Source: Numida meleagris (lineage: Eukaryota > Chordata > Aves > Galliformes > Numididae). Taken from it: DNA of 64,000 bases. Under the pieces are notes generated by a model, which was not told the origin of the DNA, did no database searches, and was given only the letters and a program-made list of their open reading frames with translations. The translations under genes were made by a program, and so were the position numbers. Where the stretch lies: contig NC_034412.1 in the NCBI RefSeq assembly GCF_002078875.1, positions 32,516,657-32,580,656 on the forward strand, in the 5' to 3' direction. Positions 34,857 through 48,103 of this stretch are shown in pieces (the first letter of the stretch is position 1; each line of letters begins with the position of its first letter).

Positions 34857-36737
34857 TTTCACGGCAGGTTCTTCTTTCTCTTCTTTTTCTCCTTTGCTTC
34901 ATTTGTCTTTCAGTGTTTTCTCCTCTCTCTCTTTCCTTTTGCCGCTACCCTGTGATCAGACTCTTGCTGAAGTGGCAACCTGAATCTACTGAATTAACTT
35001 CCTGAAAGAAAGAAGACAGGATGTTTGTGTGTGCCTATTTATAATGAATGCATACTGGTATGGTACAGTACATACTCATGGGAACCTCTTGGTGTAAACT
35101 GTTAATATAGTCTATTCATATTTCCGTACCATGGATACAGCTATATGAAGTCTGTTGAAAGTATTTGTATGATTTTTATTGAAGGGCTAGGGACAACAGA
35201 GTTTACAAACTTTGCATAATAAACATTCATCTTGCTTTTTCTGGTCCATATACTCTTTAAAGTATATTCATTCCATATTCACTGGACCTGTGAAAACAAG
35301 TATGTGAGTTCTCTTTGCTGAAACACGTTGAACTGCAGGCATATAAAAATGAGAGAGAAATCCATGCAGTAATACATTAAGATGGAAATAGTAGAAACTT
35401 CTTCATTTAAATAAAATGTGCTTGTCATTTGAGCTGTAATAAGGGATATTAGGTTTAATCATTTGTTGTATACAATTATATTAACTTTGATAAGAAATGA
35501 GGTTTCAGTAATATGTGAAGAAATAAGAATAGATATGTGAAAGGTGTTTTCACCTGTAAAATAATTTGGTTTAATTTCAAAGATGTGAACCAACAGTGTG
35601 CATTCTATTAGATGAAATATCTTTTTTATATTCCAGGCACTTTATTCAATTCATTGTTCACTGAAAATCAGATTGTATTGTATTTGCAGAACAATAGGCA
35701 AGCTCTTCTGTATCTAATACCTGTAGATGCTTAGAGGTGCATATGGAGGAAAACATATTCTTATAAACTGTGTTGCACTTCAATAATTAAAATGTTGTGG
35801 GTTTTTTTTAGTGTACACTGCATTAAGCTTAAATTTTTATTGATATTCCTCTTTATTTGTTCCAACTGGTGTAAATTGAAAATTAATTCTTGTGATCTTT
35901 TTGAGAAGAAATAGAACATAAAGATACCTGAGCATAAAAGTAATCATAGGAAAGGGAGAGACAAACAACCAAAATACAATAAAAACATAAAATGGGTAGT
36001 AAGAATAAAAAACAGTGTTATGTGTTATGAAAAAGGATATTTTCCTCATCCCTGGCCTGCTCTTTATTTGTAATTTTTGTGTGTGTATGCATGCAAACAT
36101 GTCTTAAACTTGCTGCATTCAGTTTAATGTTCATTTTTCCCATAGTGTAAGCAAGCAAACATCAAAACAGTACTATGCTCTTGTCTTTAGAATTTAAGTA
36201 AGGACAAGTATGCCCAAAAGTGATTTTTTCCTTAATATTTTATTCATGCAAAGTGGTAAGTAGGTTAGTAGGTACAACAAACATACTTAACTCCAAATAT
36301 CTACCTTCTTCTCTTTTGCAATGCTACCTTTACATATCATTTATTAGCCTTGTTATAAAAACCTCTTGTCTGTGGCCAAAAAAAATATCCACAGCAACAA
36401 AACAAAGAGTAAACTATCCCTTAGCTGATTTTAGCCATGCTAGAGTGAGGCAAAGGTCTGGGTTTAAACTCTTAGCTCCATCCGTATGTTCAAAAATGTT
36501 GCTTGAAATACCACACATTGCATAATTACAAAATAACAAGTCTGTTTGTTCTTTTTTCCCTGCTTTTAAACTTATTTTTGATGTCTTAGAAAGTAAAAGG
36601 CAGAACAAACAGTACTTTCAAATATTCCATCTCCCACCCAGTACCTACCTGCATTTTTTGTGAAGCTTTTGACCATGCGAGTGCTTTTTTTTTTTAAATA
36701 CATGTTGTTATGTGAAAGTAATAGAAATATGCTAGTC
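34857..36737. other. Non-coding DNA, no gene seen
   Basis: AT-rich, with short homopolymers only (T12 near 36687). Confidence 0.65.
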
Positions 36738-37139
36738 ATTGCTCCTCTGTTACTGTTTCCTGTCAGAGGGAAAGATAAAAACTCGCAGATCACAAGACCT
36801 TGTTCTTTTTCCACCCGTCTGTTGTCCTGGCAGTATCTTGCTGCCCAGCTGTCTTATCATTGGTGTTAGAGTAAGGCCTACTTTAATTTTGGACACTCTC
36901 TCTCACTGTATTGGATTTATTAGCTTAAATTGTAATTCTATTGTATTATATTGTGTTACTTTGCATTCCGATATCTTATTTAGTAAATTAGTTTGTTTCT
37001 CCTCAGATTGTTGCTGCTGTTTTGTTTTTAGGCCCATCTCCCTACCCTTTTTCCCTTTTCCCTTTCGTGGGGCGTGGGTCTGTGGGTCCCCTGCCCCATT
37101 TGTCATTGAACCCGGCCAAACTCCCGTAAACCGTTGACA
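36738..37139 (+). mobile_element. Truncated LTR of the tRNA-Ala family, plus strand
   Basis: Reverse-complement match to the 9503/10063/18508 LTRs from the U3 part (ATTGCTCCTCTGTTAC) to the U5 end CCGTTGACA at 37139. The first 120 or so bases of U3 are missing. A further deletion between two copies of CTCGCAG/CTTGCAG has removed the TATA box. It is clearly older and more diverged than the others, and no target duplication is recognisable. Confidence 0.88.
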
Positions 37140-38553
37140 ATGCTTCATGCAAATAGTAGATAGTTTTCGCAAAAAAGAAACAGTAAATTGCATTTTAGTT
37201 TCATGCATCTGATTACATGTTTTTCTGTCTCTGTAATATAGATATCTAACATTGGTCTTTTACACTACTGGGTCAGTTTGGTGTTTCTAGCTTTTATTTA
37301 CTTACTCTATTTAGTGTAAGTTATAATGTTAAAAAAGTCCATGACCAATCACTTTCAAAAGATGCTTACAGTTGTTTGTAATTACTGAAATTATGTTCAA
37401 TTCCATTTATACGAAGAGAAGTGACACTTGACATATATTCCTTGAAATACTTAAGCACCATAATACTATATACTTTGGATTCTGCATATAAAAGTTTATG
37501 TATGCGGGATTCTTTCTGATTTGTGAATTTCATGATGAGATTTCAAAATACCTTTAAGATACCAAATTTAAGAACACCCACAAATAATAAATATTATCTG
37601 TAATATTTCTCATTAAGCAGTCTTTTTTTTCCTACATGCCTACATTTAACCAAATAAAATAATTAATTTTGATTCATACAGTGAAATGTCCAAACATTGA
37701 CTTTACTGAAGTAGCTTCCCATAAAACAATTGTATATAAAAAACAGAAATTGCAAGGACTCCCATGTGACTCACGCTGTAAGAATAAGGCTTCTTAAAGA
37801 ATGTCTTCAAAGACCTTTAGATCTTCTTGTTACCTACAAGAGCCACTGGAATAAATTTTTTGTGGGGGTACATTTAAAACCTTAAGCCTGTCAACTTCCT
37901 CTAGTCACAGTCATTCCTCAATACTGGCAGCATATACCATATTTCAGCTAATTTGGTGAAGTTGGAAAATCAATTCTGTTTTACAAATACTAATGCTGTG
38001 ATCATTATCTTTCCTCTAAGGGCTTACATTTGAACACAATGTAATTCAGATTAATAATGCATATTTAATAAATGCTAACATAAATACCAAGGAAGCACTT
38101 TGGTCCAAATGAATCTCCACATACAGTTGTAATATCTAATCAATAATTAATTATAAGCTAGTTGACCCAATAGACTCTTGTTACTTGCATGTATTAAAAA
38201 AGAAGAATCTGGTAAGCTGTTTGGAAAACTAGAAAATACAATGTATAATAACTTTTTGTGCTATCTCTTCACTCAAGTACAAGATTAAGATTTATTTAGT
38301 GTTCAAGAGTCCTTGTAACCACATACATAAAATTAAAAAGATAAATCTTAAGCAGGGAAACAAGTACACCGACACAGTGTAATTTGTGTTTGACCTGTGA
38401 TCTAGTCACATCCAATATTGGACCTGGTATGCTGTCAGTGGACTTAGTTGTGAACCAGCCTTTATGCTTATCACATTGTCTAAGGTTTCATAGGGCATCT
38501 TACCATAGTTTGCAAAGCAAGTCATATCCATTTGGCTGACACTGAGAAGTTCC
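37140..38553. other. Non-coding DNA, no gene seen
   Basis: AT-rich, no recognised feature. Confidence 0.65.
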
Positions 38554-38952
38554 TGTTACCGAACTCCGGCGACCCTTTTAGTATTATTCTTGCACGTAGA
38601 GAACCTAAACCCGGTCCTGGCCAAATACCACACACAGCATCAATATGATATGCAGCAAAATGGCGTTTATTGGTAAAAGCTACAGAACTATATAGTATTT
38701 CTTATCTTTTTACTAGACTGTTCCAGAAGCTCACGCGGGCTTCTGGCCAATCATATTGAATCTCCCGCTTCTGACCTGTCACTTCCGAAAGGCCATACAC
38801 GGAGTTGTTGTGCCCTTTGTTATGAAAACAAAGAAGCATGGCCCCCTGTGTCTACGACACAGGTTCAAGTATGTAGGTGAACCAATAACAAGCATATGGG
38901 GAAGGGCCTTTCCGCGTTACAGACTGAGATCCGGGACACGCCTACTACAACA
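38554..38952 (-). mobile_element. Solo LTR, minus strand, alpharetrovirus-like polyA region
   Basis: A 399-bp GC-richer block from TGTTACCG to CTACAACA, with TGTT/AACA ends and a 5-bp duplication GTTCC/GTTCT with one mismatch (38549-38553, 38953-38957). On the minus strand a TATATA within the palindrome ACTATATAGT (38687-38696) is followed about 20 nt later by AATAAA (38671-38666) in the context CCAATAAACGCCATTTT. That context closely resembles the avian leukosis-type polyadenylation region. No internal sequence remains. Confidence 0.78.
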
Positions 38953-39116
38953 GTTCTACGCTGCCCACTTTTGCCCAAGCCTCAACTAACTGCTGCAGTG
39001 AAGACCTTGAATCTTAAAATGTTAGATCTTTAAACATATAGCCATAATTACTTGCAAGGTCAAAGATTATTTTTAGGCAGTTCATTATCATCAAAGGTAA
39101 ATCTGGCTTTAATATA
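38953..39116. other. Short non-coding spacer
   Basis: Right target duplication of the LTR and then AT-rich DNA up to the mariner relic. Confidence 0.6.
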
Positions 39117-39616
39117 TGAGGACTACTCCAAAAGCAATGCCGCCTGTTTTATTATGTTGGCCCACAACATCAGTGGTGGTATGACAGTAGAGGCTGAACC
39201 TTCCCACCAATATTCTGTTACATTTCATTACCATATAGCAGATGGCAGCAGAGGGGCAGTCTGACAAAATGGCATCTGACATGGAAGTGTGAGTGAAGAA
39301 AGTGTGTGTCATTGATATTCATCGATGCTTGGTTTCTGTAGACCGAACAGTGGACGTGAGCACAGTGAGGCAGTGAGTGGTGTGTTTCAGCAGTGGCGAC
39401 GGCAAAAGGGTCACCTCCGCTGGTGGAGATTTTTATGAGCGCGTCATGTAGGCTCTTGTTCATCGCTGATGAAAATGCATGGCTAATGGTGGTAACTGTG
39501 TTGAAAAATAGGGCTTAGTAACACTGTGTTCTATCAAATAGTGTTTTTGTGCTCTTTGGATCTGTTGTAGTTTCCATGGAAATAAATAGGAGGCATTACT
39601 TTCAGAGAAACCTACA
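39117..39616 (+). mobile_element. Mariner transposon relic, internally deleted
   Basis: About 500 bp between TA dinucleotides. The left end (CTCCAAAAGCAATGCC) and the inverted right end (GGCATTACTTT) form imperfect terminal inverted repeats. Near 39416-39515 one frame gives the mariner transposase C-terminus, GGDFYERVM, ALVHR and KCMANGGNCVEK, broken by stops. The central catalytic DD34D region is absent. Galluhop, the chicken mariner, is the likely source family (inference). It pairs with the copy at 51663-52190. Confidence 0.8.
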
Positions 39617-41143
39617 TAGCTAGCTGTCACTGACTCATCTGCTAGCATCTGTCTTCTGCTGGATGCACTCAAAATTATTTCTGACCTTTGAGAACCTTAA
39701 AGAATACCAAAAAGACTTGTCTCTAGCAAACAAGCACATGCTTGTTGATGTTGTTGAGTGGAATCAGATATGTTAGCAGTGTTAGCAAGTGCTTTAAGTT
39801 TTATCCAAATTCTTTGGTAAAAACTGCACAGTAATATCTCTAATATCTGTCTTATTTAACAGCAATGTGTCCAATGAATTCCCAGTGATGATTTCTTCTA
39901 ACTTTGTGTCCCTAACCTGTAGTGGTTTCGACTCTTCGGGGAACCCCTATTCTTTTTCTGGGCTTGTCTGAAGTTAGCTTTTCAGAAATCCAAAGCACAC
40001 CTTATCCCTCTTTGATTTTCTGATTGGAGTGTGTGGCACTTCTCCAGACAATTTGTAGGTAGCTTAGATCAGAGAACTGAGCTTTGAGCAGGTTGCCAGC
40101 TTCTAGTCAAAATTTAGATTAAAGCTAACTTCATGAATTTGTTATGAGCATAGTTGCAAGATTCTGGTTGGACAAATAGGAACAGATCTGGCTCATAGCA
40201 TCCAAAAGAGGGATGGAGTCAAGATTGTGCCTTTCCAAAAGTTTGGAAAGAAGGAGACTGGATCTCACCTTCAAGTTTGAGTTCTCCTCTGTTTTATCGA
40301 TGATAAGCATGAACATTTAGAACAAAACAGACTAGCAAACAAAAACAATAACAACAAGAACCTAATCTCAGAATACATTGCTGACACTTATATCTCTGAT
40401 AGAATATATCATGATATTGTTTTGTGGTTTTTTTGGTCTTTCACAAAGGTATCCAGAAACATTCATGGGCTGTTAATCTTGCTTTACTAAACAGAGTAAA
40501 GCAATACTTACTTGCTTTGGTAAGACACCAGGCAGTTAGTAGATATACTCCAGTATGTAGGATGTTTTTTCTTCATTTACCAGCCTTGTTTTAGCAACTT
40601 TTTACTCAGGTAGTACGAGAACAACTGTCAAAGGGTTCACTAATTCATTACATTAAGTATGCAGCAAAGTGATAGATATATGATTTAACAGTTTATTATT
40701 ATTAATTAAAAATGCAGAAGGACGTTAACAAGGTTTTGTTCTCAAAGGTATTACATGGAGAGAAAAGGGAGAGAGGCTAAAGTAAAAAAACAAAGCTATG
40801 GATTGTTACAGGTTTGTGTATTTTTAAAGACAGATGAAAAATCATGTTTGTTTATTCCAAAACCTTGTTATGCAGTAAAACAGAGTTAATGAGAGATCAA
40901 CCCTATTGCTCAGAAATCTGAAATTTTGGCAAATCCCAGCTCATCATCAGTTTGGAGCTAGGTAAATCTGAGTTTGTCTGTTTCTGTGTAGCTTGCATGG
41001 AAGTCTACCCAGCTGACTAATTACTCACTCCAGAGCAGCAAACCAGTATATTGTCCACATTATCACTTGCATTTCTGGCTCTGTGTATCAACTTTACTCC
41101 AAAAGTCTCCCACTGTTTTGCTTCCTGCTTCCTAGAGCCATCT
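39617..41143. other. Non-coding DNA, no gene seen
   Basis: No recognised feature; mixed AT-rich sequence. Confidence 0.65.
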
Positions 41144-41351
41144 CTTTTATTTTTATTTTTATTTTTATTTTTATTTTTATTTTTATTTTTATTTTTATTT
41201 TTATTTTTATTTTTATTTTTATTTTTATTTATTTTTATTTTTATTTTTATTTTTATTTTTTTCATTTTCATTTTCATTTTCATTTTCATTTTCATTTTCA
41301 TTTTTATTTTTATTTTTATTTTTTATTTTTATTTTTATTTTTATTTTTTTT
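41144..41351 (+). repeat. (ATTTTT)n / (ATTTTC)n hexamer satellite
   Basis: About 208 bp of hexanucleotide repeats: mainly ATTTTT, a block of ATTTTC around 41261-41302, then ATTTTT again with a few unit-length slips. Because six is a multiple of three, it produces long stop-free frames on both strands (Phe-Leu, Phe-Ile, Lys-Met, Lys-Asn repeats) that are not genes. Confidence 0.96.
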
Positions 41352-44300
41352 GCGAAAGGGGGCACAGCCAACTAATAAGAAAATCATTCATTTTTATTTT
41401 TCTTCTTATAAGTTGCATGTGAATAATTAATGAGCATGTTGCATCCATGCATGAACTGTTGTTATATGCTGTGATAAGACAGTGCTGTAGATGTTACAGT
41501 CTGAAAAACAAGCAACTCATTGTCCCTTTGCACTAATTGCAACAGTTGGTTGCCCACTTTTGAAACCATAAAAATATTTTATTAACATTTCTTAATTTAT
41601 TTCTAAAGCAGAATCCGATTCCGTATACTTAGAATGAAGATCATGTATTCTCAACTGAAAGAAATATTAGAATAAGATATCCATACCATTCTTAATCTAG
41701 AACATGAAATAATTTCTAACGGCTTAATAGATAATTAAGTTTGACTGTATTTTCTTTTTTTGTGTGATGTGCGAATATAATTATTTTTCCTGTAGATTGT
41801 ACATGTGCAGAACAATCCCCATTTCCATGAGTGATCTGGAGCAGGTGCAGTCGTGGGGTCACACTGTCCCCAGGAGAAATGTGCTGCAGAACATCTCCTG
41901 CTTACATTTTGGTGCCAAGTAGGAGCAAAATCTTTGGCTCTGACTGAAAGTGCAATTGCAAGAAATTTTATTGCAATTATGTAACTTCTTTTGTGTTATA
42001 AGATTTACAGGTATTTCATTGAGAACCTGTCCAAGTAAAACACCCCTTGGAAACACACTGAATAATGAAACATTCAAGCCTTGACTGTAGCAGTAAGGGT
42101 AGAAAAGAAACAACCTACCCCTTTTTAGGTATTCCTCACAGTTTGTACAAAATGCTTTCTGCAGGAGAAGTATTATATTCTGATCCCATATTTTTTTTCT
42201 CTCTCCCAATAGACAAATTTCAGTCTCCTATGAGAGGCTGTAAACCAATTTCACAAGGATCAGTAAAGAAAATGCTGTATAGCCCTTGGTTTCATATTGT
42301 GCATTTGACAATAATCATATTTAATGTGTGGACAGGAGGACAAAAGATATTTGGCTGGTAGGATGGTGTAGAAGGGCATGGTTAAGAAGCCATTTTACAT
42401 ATTTAGCACAAGCAGTTTGTTATTTTCATATTTAGGAATACTCACCTCCCTGTTTCAAAATAATCACTGTAGCTAAGAATCAATGGTAAACATACCTTTT
42501 CAAAGTTAAAAAATGAGTTAGTCTTATTATGGTTGTGATACTTCATAAACAAATACTAAAGCTTGTTATCAAATTCTGAGACAAAAATAGCTCTCCATGT
42601 TAGGAAACATGAACCTTGATCCATCAGGATATGTTAGTGTGCTTTACTTCTACTCAGGTTAAAACATCAAAAAAAAAAAAAAAAAAAAAAGACACTTCCA
42701 TGTGCTTTTTATTGTTCTGCAAGTCTTCCTGTGTTGTGGTAGAGGCTTTGTTAGGACTTCAGAGCCAAAAAGAAACACAAGTGAGTCATATACACTGAAT
42801 GTGCTGTTTATTGTTATTGCCTTTATCATTCCTTGTATCTCACTCATTTAAATGAGACACATATCCTTCACTGGTATCCTTCACTGCCCTTTTTTAGGTT
42901 TTCTTTTTTTTTTTTTTTTTTTTTTACAATAAACAGAAAGGAAAGAAACCTATACTTTTGCTCTCTGCATCTCTAATTTGAAAATATAAGATGTTCAGGA
43001 AATCCTGTTAAGCTTGCAACAATCTATTGAAAATTAGCTCATTTGTATGTGCTGAATTGAGCACCAAAAATGTCAGGTGTGCTCCTTTTCCCAGCATCAT
43101 TGCTAATCTATACTTTTGGTAACTGAAGAGAAATGATGTATAATGAAAATGTCTACTGTGCTGTGTATCATTAGCTATTCCTTATTACAGTCAGCCATCT
43201 ATTCATCCTTTCTGGATGTACTCATGAATAAGATGCATAACAAACTGATGTTCTGTTTTTTCCTCATTAAGAATCTGATATCTTGTTCAGCAACACTGAA
43301 GAGGAAACGATTTGCGTTTGGTTCTCAGTGTGCGCTTTATAACCCATAGAAAATTAAAAATAAACAGCAATATGCACAGTGATTTCATATACTTTCTTTC
43401 ATTTAAATTAGAAGCATTTCCAAAAAGGATATCAGACAGAGCTTGTATGGTGTGAAGGCTTCTTTTATAAGTGACTCATAGAATATTTGATGAATCAACA
43501 TCTATCAGATAGATATATTCCGCACTTTAATTCTGCACTTTAGTTCTTCATTGTGACACATTGCTTATTATTCTGGTTATCCTCAAATCTCTGTCCTTTA
43601 AATGTTCATTTTTAGTAGGCTCTCCAGTTCCACAGATCTATACTGTATAAACATATTTTCAGTACATTTAATGGAAAGTAGGAATGATCAGTAACTAAGG
43701 AGGAGGCAAAAGATTTAGCTAACTTCTTATATGGTCATGGAGCTAATTCCCAGTATTTTAACTGTAGTTAATTTCTGGGACTTTTCTCATTTGGTTTGGA
43801 GTGCAAGCTCTTTAAAATAAAGAATTATTATAATCATTTTTATAATTATTATTTATTATTATTTTTAACAGCATCTAACTCCAAGGATGCCCACAGATAC
43901 TTTGTGATACCACTAACAAATAAGTAATTTCTATAAATGTAGGCTTTAGATCACTAAGATTTGGTTGGCAATAAGCTGAAATTGCATGATTATTCAAATA
44001 AATCTCCAGCATTTGGAGATCATGAAAGGATCTGCTATTCACTTTTTTTAGATGGAAATATGCTGTTAAGTGGGAAGTTAAAATTCACTTGCCCACTTGA
44101 GAATAATTTTATACTTGAAACAAGACCTGATAAAGGAAGTGGGGGAAAAAAAAAATCAAATGAAATGGAAATGATGTACTCTCTCTCTCTTTATGACTTT
44201 CTGACTGACAATATTTGTTGTGTTGGGCAGAGGTGTGGCTTCGCATAATCACTGTGGACCAGTGGAGGACCAGATTCTCATTCACTCCGTAAAATCTGAA

Positions 44301-47300
44301 CAAAGCTTCTAGTTCATCCTTAATGTCTTCTGTGTCCAGTCTGAACGTGTTAGCAAACAGACTTAGTGAAAACTGTCAAGATAAATACAGTATTTCTACC
44401 TTTGCTGATAGTCCATCATCTGCCTTTAGTTTATATATACCCTGTAATGCATCACTGACAAAACTATAAATTATTGTGAATAATCACAGTGCAGGTACCT
44501 CAGTTCAGAATTACTTGTTGAAACAGTCTCTTTGGACTTGGAGAGTGTTCCTCAGTTAAAAAAAAATATGAAAAGATCTATTATCTCACTTAACACCTAC
44601 AAACCTAAGTGATAAGTGTTTTTAAAAATAACTCCTTCAATCAGTTCTATATGTCCAGATGGAATTGTTTTCCTTTTCACGCTATCTGTGCCCATATCAC
44701 TACTGCAGAATTCAATCTCCAAATTCTGTGCCTAGATGACTAACACTTGGACATGTTTTTTTTAATAACTAGTTGAGAAGGATCAAAGAGCACATAGTAA
44801 GTTACATGGAATTGATATTGATCAACAAGGTTTCCTCAAGGCACAACAGGACTTTCAGCTGGTACCACATATACCAGGCATCTGATGCACTTTGGGTATG
44901 TATGAGCATGCGAGAAAACAAAACAAGCAAATATACAAAAGAGGTGTGTGGAGGGGGGAAGGAAATACAGAAGGAAAAGCAAATGGGTAAATCAAAGTGA
45001 GTTAACTCAGACCTGCACTGCAGCTGCCTATTTTTCCGTTACTTTGTGCAATGCTTTGAAGCACAGATGCTAGGCAAAGAAGGCTTGGTAATTTTGCAGC
45101 ACATTCCTTAAGAAAACAGGATTGTGACTATGAATATGTCTTGATTTTAACACCAAATATTGCTTTTCCAGATGCTTATATTATACTACACAGAATGAAG
45201 AGGAAATCTATCTTCAATATCATTTTCTAATCTTTTCATATGAACCTTGGCCCAGCCTCATTCAGGTATGGGGATGAGATGGGGTAACAAAGATAAAGAA
45301 CTGGTCTCCTGTCATTTTAGAAGATGGGAGCAAAAAAAATTGTTCTTCTTTCTAATAACTTGCTTGTAGATTTGAGTTATTCAAAGATTAATCTTTGTTC
45401 AACAAGCAGGACTGACAGTTCTTTCAGTTAATACCTCGTGACTGAATATAGCTAGATTAACATTTCTTCCTCTAATTTTGGCCAGACTCCCGTCTAATCC
45501 CAGGATATGAGGGAAAGCCATATCTCCCTCACATTTTTCTTTACATAATTTAGCTATGTGCAACCATAGCTTGTCCACCTAAACTCAGCTTTTTGCTTTG
45601 TATTTTTCTTGATATCTTTACTATATTTCAGTCCAGCTCCTATTCTTTTACATGTCTGTAATCCTTAACTTTGTGAAGGTCTTGGATATGGTTTGAACAA
45701 TTAGCATGGCTTTTCTCTCACCAAAGGTGTCTAGATCTCTCTCTTTGTGACAATTCCATATGATTTCATCATTAAAAGTAACACACTTATGTAAAACATT
45801 ATTGCATGTAAAATGTTAGCTACATGAGGAAAATACCAAAAAACATCTTTCATCAGAATGTATTCCTTTGTAATAACACACTGTGCTGATCATCGTAGCT
45901 GGATATCTTGAACTACTATAAACAGTGCATTTTACAATTAGCAGGAGTAAGCAACAAAGGAGCGTGCCATCCTCATTTTTAACACATTTACTTGTAATCG
46001 AAAGAAAAACAGAGGCTTCTCAGCACGCTGAGGACTTAATTTTAATAACTGATGTTTACTTAATGGTTGTAACTGCAGCTAAAAGATTGGCAGTTTATAA
46101 TATGCTAGCATTCCCAGCTGTTATCATTCAAATAAGAAGGAAGACTGAGAAATTAACCCTGAGAAAACTACTTAGCTACACTGTAGCACATAGGGTATAA
46201 ACTTGACTGCAAAAGAGCAGAACAGCGTATGGAATAGAAATATTTTCCCCAGTATGAAATATAGTTGTAGGTATAGTTGTTTTTTTTTTAATTTTACTTA
46301 CAAGGTCTTCACAGTAGAATCTTTTGAAAGTAAACACATCCACTCGATAGTATTTGTACCTGTTCGTAATGTATGTCTATGGTACTTTTTTGGTAGGAAT
46401 TCTGAGCAGAATTGATTGATTGGTAGTTAGTAGCCTCATTTTGTCAAGGCTAAAATTGACATGATTCTATTCAGATCTTCACAGAAATTACAGTACCTAA
46501 TGGTATCATCAAATGTAATATTCTGTAGAAGAATTACATTATGTTTATTATAGTTATTTAAAGGGATGAAAAAAATGACATGAAGATCTTATTCAAGAAA
46601 ACATTCATCAGATTGCTACCTTTTCTGCCCAGCTTGGCTTTTAAGTTTTTTTGCTGTCATTGTGTATATTTTGCTGTTCCTCCATCTCTTTCCAAGTGCT
46701 TTTTAAGAAAAAGCAAGTTTTCGTTACTTTGTCTATTAGATAGGCTACCAGAGGGACAAAATGATAAAAAATGATTCATTTCATCACTCTCTGCAGGTCA
46801 GCTTCAAAATAAGGAGCACACCTCGGAACCCATGGCTGCCAATCAGTATTATTTTTTATCTAACACCCCTGTATGCCACACACAGCATTATGGTATTCTT
46901 TGCATCTCTCACTTTTAGTATTTAAAATAGAATGCTTTTTGCTTGTTTATTTTTTTTTTGTTTGTTTTAATATAGATATGGATATGTAACTCTCAGTAAT
47001 GCTGTGGAGTACACAGACATGCCTGAGAATGCTGTGCTGTATTGATCCGAATGAATACTGAGACCACACAGCATTAGTCTGGAGATATTAATTCAGGTAT
47101 CTCTGAGTGATGGTGGCATTTGAAGCTTTCAGTGAGGGAAGGCTCTCTGCCAGCCATCAAGAAAAACATATCTCAGCTATCCTAGGTGAAGGCAAAGCAT
47201 TGCTTTTCAAAGTACTTGCGTTTCACTCTTTCTGCTTCTGAAGATGGGTGTTCCTGGCTGGAGAATCATGGGGAATTAACTCCTTCTGGCTTCCTGGTGG

Positions 47301-47631
47301 GGGCACCCAAGAGTCCATAAATAACTCTGTTCATGGTGATCCTGGTGTAAGTAATACGAAATTCCATTTTAGATATCCAAATACGTATGTGTTATTAAAA
47401 AAAAAAAAGAAAAAAGAAAAGAAAATCTGTGCTTAGAATCAAGGAAGCAGACAGATCTCTGTGTTAGCAGCTGCAAGTGAACTCCCAAAAAGCACACCAA
47501 GGACGGGCATGAGGCAGGGCAGAGAAGGACAACTGTTTTTCTCCCCTAAGCACAGGAGTTTCCCCACTGCTGCAACCTAGAGATTTCCTTGGAAGTGCCT
47601 GGAAGCACTCCTTAGAAAGTTTCTCTGAATG
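41352..47631. other. Non-coding DNA with homopolymer runs
   Basis: AT-rich. Contains A22 (42669-42690) and T22 (42904-42925), 213 bp apart, and AT-rich simple sequence near 43820-43868. No convincing gene; frames of 91-116 codons at 41859-42209 and 45925-46200 lack any domain pattern. Confidence 0.65.
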
Positions 47632-48103
47632 GAATCATATAATAGAATGGCTTGGATTGGAAGATCATCTTGTTCCAACCCCCTGCTGTGGGCAGGGCTG
47701 CAACCCACAAGATCAGGCTGCCCAGGACCCCATCCAACCTGGCCTTGAACACCTCCAGGGATGGGGCATTCATAGCTTTTCTGGGCAACCTCTGCCAGTG
47801 CATCATCACCCTTTGAGTAAAGTATTTCCTCCTGAAATCTAACCTAAATCTCCCCTCTTTTAGTTTAAAACTGTTCCCTCTTGTCCTATACATATCTGCC
47901 CCTGCAAAAAATCACTCCTCATCCTTCTTGTAGTCCCCCTTCATATAGTGAAGGCATACAATGACGTCTCACCAGAGCCTTCTCTTCTCCAGACTGAACA
48001 AGCACAGTTGCCTCAGCCTGTCTTTGTAGGAGAGGTGCTCCAGCCCTCTGATCATCTTCGTGTGGGCCCAATCCAGCAGCTCCACATCATTCTTGTTCTT
48101 CTA
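47632..48103 (-). mobile_element. CR1 LINE 3' fragment, minus strand
   Basis: The plus strand reads as reverse-complement CR1: degenerate tail octamers (ATCATATAATAGAATGG), then the 3' untranslated region and the end of the protein region up to about 48103. Only the last 470 bp or so remain. It has no catalytic region. Confidence 0.9.

Noticed and set aside
41017..41430. Open frames of 94-123 codons across the hexamer satellite
   Set aside because: A six-base repeat without stops is open in several frames by arithmetic; the peptides are simple Phe/Ile/Leu or Lys/Asn/Met repeats.
41859..42209. A 116-codon minus-strand frame
   Set aside because: No recognisable domain, no repeat homology, ordinary base composition; expected by chance in 64 kb.
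42669..42925. A22 and T22 runs 213 bp apart as a hairpin-forming retroposed insert
   Set aside because: No target duplication or shared sequence between them was found; probably unrelated homopolymers.
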